The notes under the pieces: generated by a model | Database searches by the model: none | Told to the model about the DNA's origin: nothing | The model's input: the letters and a program-made list of their open reading frames with translations, nothing else | In this document: positions 24,596-33,366 of the stretch, one piece after another | Numbering within the stretch: the stretch's first letter is position 1 | Layout of the letters: each line of letters starts with the position of its first letter | Origin: Lacihabitans sp. LS3-19 | Lineage (GTDB): Bacteria; Bacteroidota; Bacteroidia; Cytophagales; Spirosomataceae | Direction of reading: 5' to 3' | DNA length: 64,000 nucleotides | Assembly: GCF_024343575.1 (NCBI RefSeq) | Contig: NZ_RJUA01000121.1 | Span: 1-64,000, forward strand | Translations under genes and position numbers: made by a program

Positions 24596-25672
24596 TTATT
24601 TCCCAAATACATCCTTTACCGCTTCCAAAAACTTCCTTCCGAACTTCTGACAAGGTTCTAAATGATTTCCTTCCGCCCATTCGTTCCAAGCATTAATAAA
24701 TACAATTTGTTCGTCTTCAGGAAAATCCTTTACATCATTTTTTGCATCAATCAAGGAATCTTTAAAGTCCTCAACGTTTTGATTTCGAAGAACGATGGCA
24801 TTGGATTTTTTACGTGCGGTATTGTCAAATCCAACCAATACACACGGAAAACCCTTGTATTTTATTTTATGAAGTTTTACGCGGTCTTTGTATTGTTTGT
24901 AATCATAAATCTTCAAACTAGTGCTCCAAATTCCTTGTAAAAGATTGCGAATAAACTTTTTAGGCGTAGGCCCGTCTATCCAAAATTCCGAAAGGACATT
25001 GTGCCTCGCTTGGAAATGAATGGCCATATCAAAGCCCAAATCATACGGATTTCTATCTGCATCATGTGAGTTAGATGCCACAAAATAAGGTTTTTCCACT
25101 CCATGAGCTTTGCATACTTCCTCAAAAATCGAGAATGTTTGTTGAGGATTGGGTAAGTCGTAAGGTTTGTAAATCAAAAACAAAGGTCTATTTCCGACTT
25201 TGATGTATCGCGGATCTTTGAAAGATTCAACCAACCATTCTGCATGAGCTCTATCATCTTCAGGGCTATATATTTGTGCAGCAAGAATATTGGCTTCTGC
25301 TTCAATGCCTTCCCATCTTCTCGACCAACTTTCGTTTGCCCAAAAATAACAAAACGGAAAGTCAGGTTTTTTATCCTTTAAAATAGCATCTATGGGTTCA
25401 TGCATTAGCCTTTTTCCGTGAAACCAATAGTGATAATAGCAAAAACCATCAATATTGTATTCCTTCGCCAAATCAACCTGAGCTTGTCTAGTTTCAGGCA
25501 ATCTAAGATCGTAAAAACCAAGGTCAGTGGGTAACTGCGGCTGATAGTGGTTCTTGAAAAGTTTTTGAGCAGAAGTTACATTGGTCCACTCCGTAAATCC
25601 CTTTCCCCACCATTCGTCGTTTTCAGGAAACGGGTGGAATTGAGGTAAATTTATTGCTAATACTTTAGGCAT
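24596..25672 (-). CDS. WbsX-like protein (glycoside hydrolase family 99-like)
   Basis: The 358 residues follow the WbsX pattern found in O-antigen and capsule loci: LAINLPQFHPFPENDEWWGK, GFTEWTNV, HYQPQLPTDLGFYDLRLPE, GFCYYHYWFHGKRLM, FCYFWANESWSRRWEG, and INAWNEWAEGNHLEPCQ near the C-terminus. The fold is a TIM barrel related to GH99; WbsX proteins are thought to act in polysaccharide assembly or transfer. It overlaps the upstream oxygenase gene by eight bases. The family is confident; the reaction is not. Confidence 0.9.
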   Translation of the reverse strand: MPKVLAINLPQFHPFPENDEWWGKGFTEWTNVTSAQKLFKNHYQPQLPTDLGFYDLRLPETRQAQVDLAKEYNIDGFCYYHYWFHGKRLMHEPIDAILKDKKPDFPFCYFWANESWSRRWEGIEAEANILAAQIYSPEDDRAHAEWLVESFKDPRYIKVGNRPLFLIYKPYDLPNPQQTFSIFEEVCKAHGVEKPYFVASNSHDADRNPYDLGFDMAIHFQARHNVLSEFWIDGPTPKKFIRNLLQGIWSTSLKIYDYKQYKDRVKLHKIKYKGFPCVLVGFDNTARKKSNAIVLRNQNVEDFKDSLIDAKNDVKDFPEDEQIVFINAWNEWAEGNHLEPCQKFGRKFLEAVKDVFGK

Positions 25673-26513
25673 TTTTTCTTTTAAGCAAGTTCGTAATAAA
25701 TGGAGGCAGAATTTGCCCCATCACCCAGTTGAAGTTTTTGGTCACTTTTACACCGTCATAGTTGTCGCGGTTAAAGTGCGTGCCTTTCGGAACTTCCTCG
25801 CCTGGTCTTGCTAAAAATAAAGTTGATTTTTTTCCTTTTATTATTTCATGTTCTGGTCTACCTACTGTGAAATAAAAAAGGCCTATTGACTTTCTTGTCA
25901 TGTTTTCAGGACAATTTAGAACATCCGGAACACCATGATAGTTGTAGTCTGTTACGTCAAAAACGGCAAGTCTATTAAATATCGGTGCTATTTTTTGAAC
26001 ACAAGTCGTCATATCCGTATCCCAAAGTTCCAAATGGCCATTGTATTCGTCTAACCAGTTTTCGTTAAGGTAAATTATGGCATTTACACGTCTTGATAGA
26101 TGGGGTAATTTGCCATGTTCATTAAAATCCGCATGAATTCCGAGTTTTCCGCCACGCTTTAGTTGATGCAAACCGCCGCCTAGGAAGTATGGGTCAGGCA
26201 TAAGGTTTTTGATGCCTGTCAGTGTTTCTAAAAAGTATAAAAATGGGGCAGAATTAAACTGATAAAGCAACTGAGATGTGAAATCAGAAACTTTTTCTTC
26301 GCCTTGGGCTTCTAGTTTACCTTCAAAATAATTTTCATATTCTCTCCATATTTTTTTGTCAGGTGAAGGGAAGTCTTCCAAAACCTTTTTTAAAGGTTCA
26401 GGGTCCATGAAATTGTCTATGGCAATATGCGGAAAAGGCTTCGCATTTTTATATTCACTGGCTTTGGATAGGGCTAATTTTTCTAGGTCTGAAGTATTAA
26501 AATACAGTTTCAT
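25665..26513 (-). CDS. 2OG-Fe(II) oxygenase
   Basis: The 282-residue protein has the double-stranded beta-helix oxygenase motifs: iron-binding His-x-Asp in KLGIHADFNEH, the distal His in DYNYHGVPD, and an Arg for 2-oxoglutarate in MTRKSIGLFYFT. ARRVNAIIYLNENW-like text (SRRVNAIIYLNENW) and GHLELWDTD are typical of the prolyl-hydroxylase-like branch seen in polysaccharide loci. The gene overlaps the WbsX-like gene by eight bases, suggesting hydroxylation of a surface glycan, lipid or protein made in the same pathway. The 283-bp gap upstream (26514-26796) is AT-rich with no other feature seen. Confidence 0.88.
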   Translation of the reverse strand: MKLYFNTSDLEKLALSKASEYKNAKPFPHIAIDNFMDPEPLKKVLEDFPSPDKKIWREYENYFEGKLEAQGEEKVSDFTSQLLYQFNSAPFLYFLETLTGIKNLMPDPYFLGGGLHQLKRGGKLGIHADFNEHGKLPHLSRRVNAIIYLNENWLDEYNGHLELWDTDMTTCVQKIAPIFNRLAVFDVTDYNYHGVPDVLNCPENMTRKSIGLFYFTVGRPEHEIIKGKKSTLFLARPGEEVPKGTHFNRDNYDGVKVTKNFNWVMGQILPPFITNLLKRKNA

Positions 26514-26796
26514 AAATTAAATAAAAATTATTTTTCCTTTTAAATATGGATTCTCGAAGCTTAAGGATTCTTGATTTATTTAGACAAGATTTATTGTGAT
26601 AAATAAATTTGTGTAAAGATAAAGTATTTGTACAAAATACTGAAATGCTTTGCTTTTAATTTGAGTTTTGGGAGCTAAAAGACTTTTATGGTAATTCAGA
26701 ATTTGAGTTAGCTGAATATTGTAGAATTTTGAAATATTAGTTGATTCTGTTAAATGTTCATTTTGAAAATCTCTAAATTGCAGAAAAATTTAGGCT

Positions 26797-27900
26797 TTGA
26801 CATACATTTTTGACGCTATTCGGCTGCCAATTGGTAAAGCAAATGGAATTTATAAAAATATAATTCCAGAAGAGCTAATGGCTTTTGTCTTAAAAAATCT
26901 CCTTATTAGGAATAAATTATATTCCGAAAATATAGATGAAGTGATTTTGGCCAATGCTTTTGGAACTGGCGGTAATATGGCTCGATTTGCAGCACTTTCG
27001 GCTGGTTTTTCAATAGAGAATTCCGTTTTTACAATAGATTCACAGTGCTCAGGTGGTCTTAAATCCCTGGAAATTGCCAATGCGTATTTAACATCTGGAA
27101 TGAAGAATTTGATAATTGCTGGAGGAATGGAAAGCAAGTCTTTTGCTCCCACAAAAGCCTACCAAAGTCAAGATCCAAGGTTTCAACTAGAAAATCCTTT
27201 TTTTTCTACCGCACAATTTAGCCCAAATCAAGAAAGTGAATTTCCATTAATAAAAGCTGCGGAAAATGTGGCCAATAAATATCAAATTTCAAAAGCCGAA
27301 ATGTTAGAATGGGCAACAGCTTCGCATAAAAAAGCTTCCTCTGATTTTTCAAAAAATGCAGTTGAATCATTTGTTGTAAAAATAAATGAAAAGCATGAAG
27401 ATCAATCTATTAAAGGAAATACAGATTTGGATAAATTGGCGACTGAAAATATGATTGACCGCACAGTTTCTGCTCATTATAATGATGGTGCTGCAGCTGT
27501 TTTAATTGGAAATGAAAATGAATTACTAAAGCCAATTGCTAAAATTTTGGCTGTAGAATCTGTTGGATGTTCACCTGTGTATGCCCAAGAAGGTGTAATA
27601 AATGCTACTGACAAGCTTCTAAAAGTTGCTAATTTAAAAATTCAAGAGATAGACTTGTTCGAGATAAATGAATCTTTTGCTCTAATTCCCCTTATTTTTG
27701 CAAAAGTTTTTGGCGTTGCAAAGGAAAAAATAAATGTTTTGGGTGGGAATTTGGCCCATGGGCATCCATTTGGGGCTTCTGGTACCATAAATCTGATACA
27801 TCTTTTGGCTAGTTTAAAACTTAAAAACAAAAAAGTAGGTTTAGTAGCCATACCAGCTGCTGGAGGACAGGCTACCGCAATGTTGGTCGAAAAATTATAA
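26797..27900 (+). CDS. Thiolase-family enzyme with second catalytic Cys replaced
   Basis: The 367 residues follow the thiolase plan: IFDAIRLPIGKANG at the N-terminus, nucleophilic Cys in IDSQCSGGLKSLEIANAYL, EINESFALIP, and His in GGNLAHGHPFGASG. The C-terminal motif, usually CxGGG(Q/M)G with the base Cys, reads VAIPAAGGQATAML: Pro occupies the Cys position. It may still form acyl-enzyme at the first Cys but use another base, or act as an acyltransferase or non-classical Claisen enzyme. The start is TTG at 26797, giving the standard N-terminus; no ATG precedes the conserved segment. It is one base upstream of an acyl-CoA ligase gene. Confidence 0.88.
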   Translation: MTYIFDAIRLPIGKANGIYKNIIPEELMAFVLKNLLIRNKLYSENIDEVILANAFGTGGNMARFAALSAGFSIENSVFTIDSQCSGGLKSLEIANAYLTSGMKNLIIAGGMESKSFAPTKAYQSQDPRFQLENPFFSTAQFSPNQESEFPLIKAAENVANKYQISKAEMLEWATASHKKASSDFSKNAVESFVVKINEKHEDQSIKGNTDLDKLATENMIDRTVSAHYNDGAAAVLIGNENELLKPIAKILAVESVGCSPVYAQEGVINATDKLLKVANLKIQEIDLFEINESFALIPLIFAKVFGVAKEKINVLGGNLAHGHPFGASGTINLIHLLASLKLKNKKVGLVAIPAAGGQATAMLVEKL

Positions 27901-27901
27901 A

Positions 27902-29206
27902 ATGTTATTAGAAAAATTTAAACATTTTGAATTAAATAAAATCGCTCTGAAAGGAAGCGGATTTAGTTTTTCTTATGCTCAAGTTTTAGAAATAATAAAA
28001 TCAAGAGCGGGCTTTTTCCAAAAAAGAAATGAAACTTTTTTGCTGTGTCATACCCTTGAAATAGAGAATTTGTTGAATTTTCTGGCCATTATGGCTGCAG
28101 GTAAAAAGGCGGTAATGGGAGGAAAGAGCTTGGATTTTAATCAAAAAGACAGCTTTTCAAAGCAACATAATCTAAAAATCATCGACTTTGTTCCTGTATC
28201 TGAACAAAGAACTGAGGATTTCGAAAAACCTAAACCTTCGGATTTGTTTTTGGGAGTTTTGAGTTCGGGTACAAGTGGTCAATCCAAACTCATTTGGAAA
28301 GATTATCAAGCATGGTTTTCTGCTTTTCCACATCAATCTACGATATTTGGACTGAATCAGGAAGACAATGTTTTCGTTTTGGATGCATTGGCATATTCTG
28401 CGAATTTAAATACCATATTGCATGCTCTATGGTTAGGCTTAAGTGTGTTTTTAGGTAAAATTTCGGAGGCTTCAAAGTGGCAAGAGGAGATGGTGAAAAA
28501 CGACATAAGTTCAGTTTTTTTGGTGCCATCGCATATTCGGCTTTTAATGGCTAATCATTCTGCCGAAATACCTAGATTAAAATCATTGGTTTCTGCGGGA
28601 GAAAAGTTAGATGCTAAACTTGCTCAGTCTATTTTAATTAAATTTGAAGGTGTTTTGCTCACTGAATATTACGGAGCGGCCGAGTTGGGTCATATTTCGT
28701 ATATCCAAAATCAAGATATAATTAATCATCCAACTTCAGTTGGTAAAGCCTTTCCAGAAGTTGAAATCAAACTAAAAGAAAACAAAATTTGGGTAGAAAG
28801 TCCTTATGTTTCGCCTAATTATAGAGCCAATGCTACAGTTTCTGACTTTGGTGAAATAGATACAGATGGTTTCTTATATGTTTTGGGACGAGAAGGTCGA
28901 ATGTTTAATAGACGAGGACTCAATATTTTTGCTGAGGAAATCGAAAATTCTGCTCTTTTACATCCATTTGTTTTAGAAGCAGTTGCTATTTCTAGCCCAA
29001 ATCGCGAGCATTCAATCGATTTAATTGTAGTCAAGAAAGAGCCAATTTCTAAATCTGAACTTCGAGATTTTCTCATCAAGAAATTACCACAAAACAAACT
29101 TCCCAATAGAATTTTATTCAAAGAGTCTTTGCCAAGAAATCCATCTGGCAAAATAGACATAAAAGCACTTTCAAAAAGACCTGTCGAAGAAGAGATTTTT
29201 GCATAA
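27902..29206 (+). CDS. Short AMP-forming acyl-CoA ligase-like enzyme
   Basis: The 434 residues belong to the ANL superfamily: phosphate loop GVLSSGTSGQSKLIWK, LTEYYGAAELGHISY, hinge region YVLGREGRMFNRRGLNIF with AEEIE, and catalytic Lys in LPRNPSGKIDIKAL. It is shorter than the usual 500-550, mainly in the N-terminal half. It probably activates a carboxylic acid as acyl-AMP and then acyl-CoA. The ATG is one base past the thiolase stop, so the two proteins should share a pathway: ligation to CoA followed by condensation or cleavage by the thiolase-like enzyme (inference). The substrate is unknown. Confidence 0.86.
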   Translation: MLLEKFKHFELNKIALKGSGFSFSYAQVLEIIKSRAGFFQKRNETFLLCHTLEIENLLNFLAIMAAGKKAVMGGKSLDFNQKDSFSKQHNLKIIDFVPVSEQRTEDFEKPKPSDLFLGVLSSGTSGQSKLIWKDYQAWFSAFPHQSTIFGLNQEDNVFVLDALAYSANLNTILHALWLGLSVFLGKISEASKWQEEMVKNDISSVFLVPSHIRLLMANHSAEIPRLKSLVSAGEKLDAKLAQSILIKFEGVLLTEYYGAAELGHISYIQNQDIINHPTSVGKAFPEVEIKLKENKIWVESPYVSPNYRANATVSDFGEIDTDGFLYVLGREGRMFNRRGLNIFAEEIENSALLHPFVLEAVAISSPNREHSIDLIVVKKEPISKSELRDFLIKKLPQNKLPNRILFKESLPRNPSGKIDIKALSKRPVEEEIFA

Positions 29207-29319
29207 AACTGCTTTTTTTAAAATTCTTAGATCATAAGAAACTGATTTTAAGATATTTTCATATTTTTCCTTTACAATGGAAGGAATCTTTTTCTTGTTT
29301 TTTATTTAAAATTCCAAAA

Positions 29320-31224
29320 ATGAAATTTCTTTTTACTATACTTTTTTGTCTCGTTTTTTCTTTTTCTCAAGCTCAGGATTCTACTCAAATCGATTTGTCA
29401 GAACTTACTGTTACGGCTAATATTAACAAAACAGAACTCAAAAATGTTGGCAGAAATATCACGATAATAGACCAAAAAACTATCAAAGAATCTCCAGTAA
29501 AGACTTTAGATGGTATTTTGCAATATGCTCTCAATGTGGATGTTAGATCAAGGTCTTCTTTTGGTGTTCAGGCAGATATAAGTATTCGGGGCGGAAATTT
29601 TGACCAGACCTTGATATTGGTAGATGGCGTAAAAGTTAATGATCCGCAAACTGGTCACCATAGTTTGAATATTCCTGTGCCGTTTAGTATGATTGAAAAG
29701 ATTGAAATATTGCAAGGTGGTGCCTCAAGGGTTTTTGGGCCGAGTGCTTTTGCTGGTGTTGTTAACATTATCACCAAAAAAGTCTCAAAAAACACATTGT
29801 CTCTTCAAGCTGTTGGTGGTCAGTACAATATGCAAAATTTGGGAATTAATGCTGGTGGTGTTTTTAATCAAAATTCTATTGGTTTAGCATTTGATTACCT
29901 AAAAAATGATGGTTACGCACCTAATACTTCCGTAAATAAAAAGACTTTCTCTGGTTCAATTGGACATATTTATAATAAAGGTTCTTTGGATTTTTCTGTT
30001 GGTAATTTAAGCAATCATTTCGGTGCTTCTAACTTTTACCATCCCAAATTTTATAATCAATATGAGGAGGTGGAAGCTTGGTTAAATAATTTGACGTGGA
30101 AACATAAGTTTTCTAAAAATCTAACAGGTGTTTTCATGGCCAATTATCGTCAGCATCATGATTTGTACGATTTTGATAATTATAGAAATACTGAAAAGCT
30201 TTCATCCGTAAATTTTCATAAAACAGATGTGATAGATATTGAATGGAAATTTAAATATTTCTCAAAGTTTGGTCAAAGTGCCTTTGGAGCTGAATACCGC
30301 AAAGAGTCGGTTTTATCAAACCGATTAGGAGATAATTTGGGAGAAAATATTGCCATTGAAGGTCATGAGGGTGTTTTTTACACAAAAGCAAAAAGTCGCG
30401 ACAATACTAGTTTTTTTTTAGAACAGCTCAAAAATATTGGAAAACTGAGTTTGGCAATTGGAACGCTTGCTAATTACAACTCGAGTTTTGGTTTGTCTTT
30501 TTATCCAGGTATGGATATTAATTATTTGTATTCAAAAAACATTTCGGTTTATGGATCATTAAATCGGTCTCTCCGCTATCCAACTTTTACTGAGCTGTAT
30601 CTCAATACTGCTACAGTCAAAGCTGATCCGAATTTAAAACCTGAGAAAGCTTTGAATTTAGAATTAGGCTTAAAATATTTAAAAGAAAGATATTCAGCTA
30701 CTTATGCTGTGTTTTATAGAAAAACTTCCGATGCTATTGATAAAGTTAAAAGGCCTGAAATGCCTGTGCCAACTATAGAAAATATTAACAATATCAATAT
30801 GTTTGGTTTAGAATTAAGTCAAAACTATGCTTTCTCCAAAGATGCAAAATTTATTGAGAAAATCAGTTTTAATTATGCATTCTTGAAAGCTGACAGAAAA
30901 GAGGAAGGGTTTCAATCTTTTTATACCCTAAATTATTTGAAACATAAGCTTTCGTTTGGCGTTTTTTTAGAACCTATAAAAAACACTCAGTTAAGTATTT
31001 GGTATACCTTAAAAAGTAGAGCTGGAAACTATCAATGGGATAACAATTCTCCTCTTTTAGCCTATCCTGAGGTGCATTTGGTGGATTTAAGGCTTAATAA
31101 AAACTTTAAAAAAATACGGGCATTTGGCGATGTCACCAATTTGCTCAATAAACAATATTTTGAATATGGATTTGTTGCTTTGCCAGGCAGATGGATATCT
31201 GTAGGAATAAATGCTGATTTTTAA
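29320..31224 (+). CDS. TonB-dependent outer-membrane receptor
   Basis: The 634 residues start with a signal peptide (MKFLFTILFCLVFSFSQA). A plug domain follows (SELTVTANI, NVDVRSRSSFGVQADISIRG, LILVDGVKVNDPQTGHH, IEILQGGASRVFGPSAFAGV, INIITKK-like VVNIITKK), then a beta-barrel ending in ALPGRWISVGINADF with the terminal aromatic. No CarboxypepD-like N-terminal extension or SusD partner is present, so it is BtuB/FecA-like rather than SusC-like. No cobalamin riboswitch is visible in the 113 bases upstream. The ligand (metal chelate, vitamin or other) cannot be told. Confidence 0.93.
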   Translation: MKFLFTILFCLVFSFSQAQDSTQIDLSELTVTANINKTELKNVGRNITIIDQKTIKESPVKTLDGILQYALNVDVRSRSSFGVQADISIRGGNFDQTLILVDGVKVNDPQTGHHSLNIPVPFSMIEKIEILQGGASRVFGPSAFAGVVNIITKKVSKNTLSLQAVGGQYNMQNLGINAGGVFNQNSIGLAFDYLKNDGYAPNTSVNKKTFSGSIGHIYNKGSLDFSVGNLSNHFGASNFYHPKFYNQYEEVEAWLNNLTWKHKFSKNLTGVFMANYRQHHDLYDFDNYRNTEKLSSVNFHKTDVIDIEWKFKYFSKFGQSAFGAEYRKESVLSNRLGDNLGENIAIEGHEGVFYTKAKSRDNTSFFLEQLKNIGKLSLAIGTLANYNSSFGLSFYPGMDINYLYSKNISVYGSLNRSLRYPTFTELYLNTATVKADPNLKPEKALNLELGLKYLKERYSATYAVFYRKTSDAIDKVKRPEMPVPTIENINNINMFGLELSQNYAFSKDAKFIEKISFNYAFLKADRKEEGFQSFYTLNYLKHKLSFGVFLEPIKNTQLSIWYTLKSRAGNYQWDNNSPLLAYPEVHLVDLRLNKNFKKIRAFGDVTNLLNKQYFEYGFVALPGRWISVGINADF

Positions 31225-31246
31225 TTAGTTTTCAAGATTTTGATGG

Positions 31247-31254
31247 TAATTTTG
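31247..31254 (+). promoter_or_regulatory. -7 box (TAATTTTG) upstream of queD
   Basis: TAATTTTGCA matches the TAnnTTTG consensus with the following CA, 24 bases before the queD ATG. Confidence 0.5.
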
Positions 31255-31277
31255 CACCGTGAACAATACTTATTAGA

Positions 31278-31688
31278 ATGATTCAGATCACAAGAAGAGA
31301 GACTTTTAATGCTGCCCACAGGCTTTATAATCCTAAATGGACCAAAGAGAAGAATTTTGAAGTGTTTGGCCCTTGTTCCAGAATTCATGGCCACAATTGG
31401 GAGCTTTTTGTAACTGTAGAAGGTGAAGTGCAGGAAGATACAGGGTTTGTAATAGACCTTAAATTGCTTCGAGATATTATGCGTGAGCATATTGTCAATA
31501 AAGTTGACCATACTTATCTCAATGAGGATGTTGATTTTTTGAGTGGTCAATTGCCAAGTACTGAGAACTTTGCAATAGCTATTTGGAAGATTTTATATCC
31601 AATTCTTATGGATAATTATGGTGTTGTTTTAGCAAAAATTAAACTTACAGAGACAGATAACCACTTTGTGGAATATTATGGAAAATAG
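31278..31688 (+). CDS. queD: 6-carboxytetrahydropterin synthase (QueD/PTPS family)
   Basis: The 136 residues carry the zinc His triad (FNAAHRLYN and SRIHGHNWEL), the catalytic Cys in VFGPCSRIHG and a C-terminal Glu region (LTETDNHFVEYYG). QueD converts dihydroneopterin triphosphate to 6-carboxytetrahydropterin in queuosine/7-deazaguanine synthesis; PTPS homologues in pterin synthesis are similar, so the symbol is by family. It begins a run of plus-strand genes with lpxB nine bases downstream. Confidence 0.9.
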   Translation: MIQITRRETFNAAHRLYNPKWTKEKNFEVFGPCSRIHGHNWELFVTVEGEVQEDTGFVIDLKLLRDIMREHIVNKVDHTYLNEDVDFLSGQLPSTENFAIAIWKILYPILMDNYGVVLAKIKLTETDNHFVEYYGK

Positions 31689-31697
31689 CCTTTTTCT

Positions 31698-32795
31698 ATG
31701 AAATATTTTATAATTGCAGGCGAAAAATCAGGCGACATGCATGCTGCCAATCTTTGTGAAGAGATTTTCAGAAATGATGATTCGGCTGAAATTATAGGTT
31801 GGGGTGGAGAAAGTATGGAAGCTCAAGGCGTAAAAGTGCTAAAAAATTATAGAGAATTGGCTTTTATGGGTTTTTTGGAAGTAATCAAAAACCTTTTTAC
31901 GATTCTTGGTTTCTTAAAATTAGCAAAAAAACAAATTTTGGATTTTCAGCCTGATATATTGATTTTGGTTGATTATGCTGGCTTTAATCTAAAAATAGCC
32001 AAATGGGCAAAGAAAGAGAATTTCAAAATTGCCTACTATATTGCCCCAAAAGCATGGGCTTGGCAAGAGTCTAGAGCCAAATTATTGCAGAAATATGTAG
32101 ATTTGGTTTTGGTTATTTTTCCTTTTGAAAAACCTTTTTTTGAAAATTATGGCATAAAAACTGTTTTTGTAGGAAATCCGCTTTTTGACCAAATCAGATA
32201 TTTTGAAAAAGAGCAAGATTTTAAAGAGAGAAATGGTCTCAATCAAAAGCCAATCATTGCATTGTTGCCAGGAAGTAGAAAGCAAGAAATAGAAAAAATG
32301 CTAAGTCAAATGTCAGAATTAGCTAAAAATATGCCTGAATTTCAGTGGCTTGTAGCTGGAGTTTCTGATTTTGATGCTGAGTTTTATTATAGTTTTGGAA
32401 ATGAATTTAAACTGATTTTCAACAAAACTTACGACATTTTATCAATTGCTACCGCAGCAGTAGTTACGTCTGGAACTGCCACTCTTGAAACGGCCCTTTT
32501 TAAAGTTCCTCAAGTAGTGGTTTATCGTACGAGTAATTTTAGCTATCAGATAGCCAAAAGATTGGTGAAAATTAAGTATATTTCATTGGTCAATTTGGTG
32601 GGGGAAAAAGCTGTAGTGAAAGAATTGATTCAAGATGAGTACTCGATTGAAAATACAAAAGCAGAACTAGAAAAGTTGATTTTTGATAATAAATACAGAG
32701 AAAATCAGTTAATGGAATACGATAGAATTATAAAAAAATTAGGCACTGCGGGAGCTTCTAAAAATGCCGCGATAGAAATTTTAAAAATAAAATAA
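31698..32795 (+). CDS. lpxB: Lipid-A-disaccharide synthase
   Basis: The 365 residues match LpxB, the GT19 enzyme that joins lipid X and UDP-diacylglucosamine into the lipid A disaccharide at the inner membrane. Typical text: IIAGEKSGDMHAANL, WGGESMEAQGV, LAFMGFLEVI, YYIAPKAWAWQESRA, FVGNPLFDQI, LLPGSRKQEIEKML, and VTSGTATLETALFKVPQVVV. It shows that the organism makes lipopolysaccharide or lipid A-type outer membrane. It sits between queD and a lipoprotein gene with gaps of about nine bases. Confidence 0.95.
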   Translation: MKYFIIAGEKSGDMHAANLCEEIFRNDDSAEIIGWGGESMEAQGVKVLKNYRELAFMGFLEVIKNLFTILGFLKLAKKQILDFQPDILILVDYAGFNLKIAKWAKKENFKIAYYIAPKAWAWQESRAKLLQKYVDLVLVIFPFEKPFFENYGIKTVFVGNPLFDQIRYFEKEQDFKERNGLNQKPIIALLPGSRKQEIEKMLSQMSELAKNMPEFQWLVAGVSDFDAEFYYSFGNEFKLIFNKTYDILSIATAAVVTSGTATLETALFKVPQVVVYRTSNFSYQIAKRLVKIKYISLVNLVGEKAVVKELIQDEYSIENTKAELEKLIFDNKYRENQLMEYDRIIKKLGTAGASKNAAIEILKIK

Positions 32796-32804
32796 TTATT
32801 TAGA

Positions 32805-33287
32805 ATGAAGAGTTTAGGCTTATTGTTTTTGGGTGTCTTGTTGGTGTTTTCTTGCAAAAAAGATCCTGTGGTAACAGTTGAAAAATCAACTTTAGAGTAT
32901 CTTACAGGCACATCTTCAAAAAAATGGATAGTAACTGAAGGAATAGTTTCTTTTGAAGGTACTCAATTGAACCTTGTAGCCAACCAACCACCTTGTATTA
33001 CAGACAATGTCTTGGTGCTTAATACTAACAAAACTTATGAATTAAATGAGGGAGCATCTAAATGCGACCCTTCTAAAGATCCTGATGTAATAATTAAAGC
33101 CAATTGGAGTTTGGTTGAAGAACCAAAAACGATAACTATTGACAAGTTTATTTTCTTGGGTTATGTTTTAGAAAATTCAAAGTTTCTAATTACTAGTATA
33201 GATGACAACAAGTTTGTAGGAGAAACAGAAGTTACATTACAAGGAAAAACCTACAAAGCCAACATTACTTTTTCGAAAGTAAACTAA
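32805..33287 (+). CDS. Lipocalin-like lipoprotein, function unknown
   Basis: The 160-residue protein has a lipoprotein signal with lipobox VFSC (Cys at about residue 18, MKSLGLLFLGVLLVFSC) followed by KK, so it is probably lipid-anchored. The rest is beta-rich (KKWIVTEGIVSF, ADWSL-like KANWSLVEEPKTITI, KFLITSIDDNKFVGET), resembling lipocalin-like proteins common in Bacteroidota. Two further Cys (PPCI and SKCD) may pair. It follows lpxB by nine bases. Confidence 0.78.
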   Translation: MKSLGLLFLGVLLVFSCKKDPVVTVEKSTLEYLTGTSSKKWIVTEGIVSFEGTQLNLVANQPPCITDNVLVLNTNKTYELNEGASKCDPSKDPDVIIKANWSLVEEPKTITIDKFIFLGYVLENSKFLITSIDDNKFVGETEVTLQGKTYKANITFSKVN

Positions 33288-33292
33288 TTATT

Positions 33293-33300
33293 TATATTTG
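33293..33300 (+). promoter_or_regulatory. -7 box (TATATTTG) upstream of sufB
   Basis: TATATTTG fits the TAnnTTTG consensus, 66 bases before the sufB ATG and just past the lipoprotein stop, so sufB probably has its own promoter. Confidence 0.45.
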
Positions 33301-33366
33301 TTCTAAACAATCCGAACATATTTGTCGATTTTTGTGTTAGAATTGAATACCGAAAATCATTTTTAG

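Noticed and set aside
24585-24689. Longer N-terminus of the SRPBCC protein
   Set aside because: It would overlap the WbsX-like gene end by more than 90 bases and adds residues with no SRPBCC similarity; the ATG at 24584 gives the family start.
29207-29319. Cobalamin or other riboswitch upstream of the TonB receptor
   Set aside because: The gap is only 113 bases and shows no conserved riboswitch core; a short TTCCTT/AAGGAA hairpin is too weak to name.
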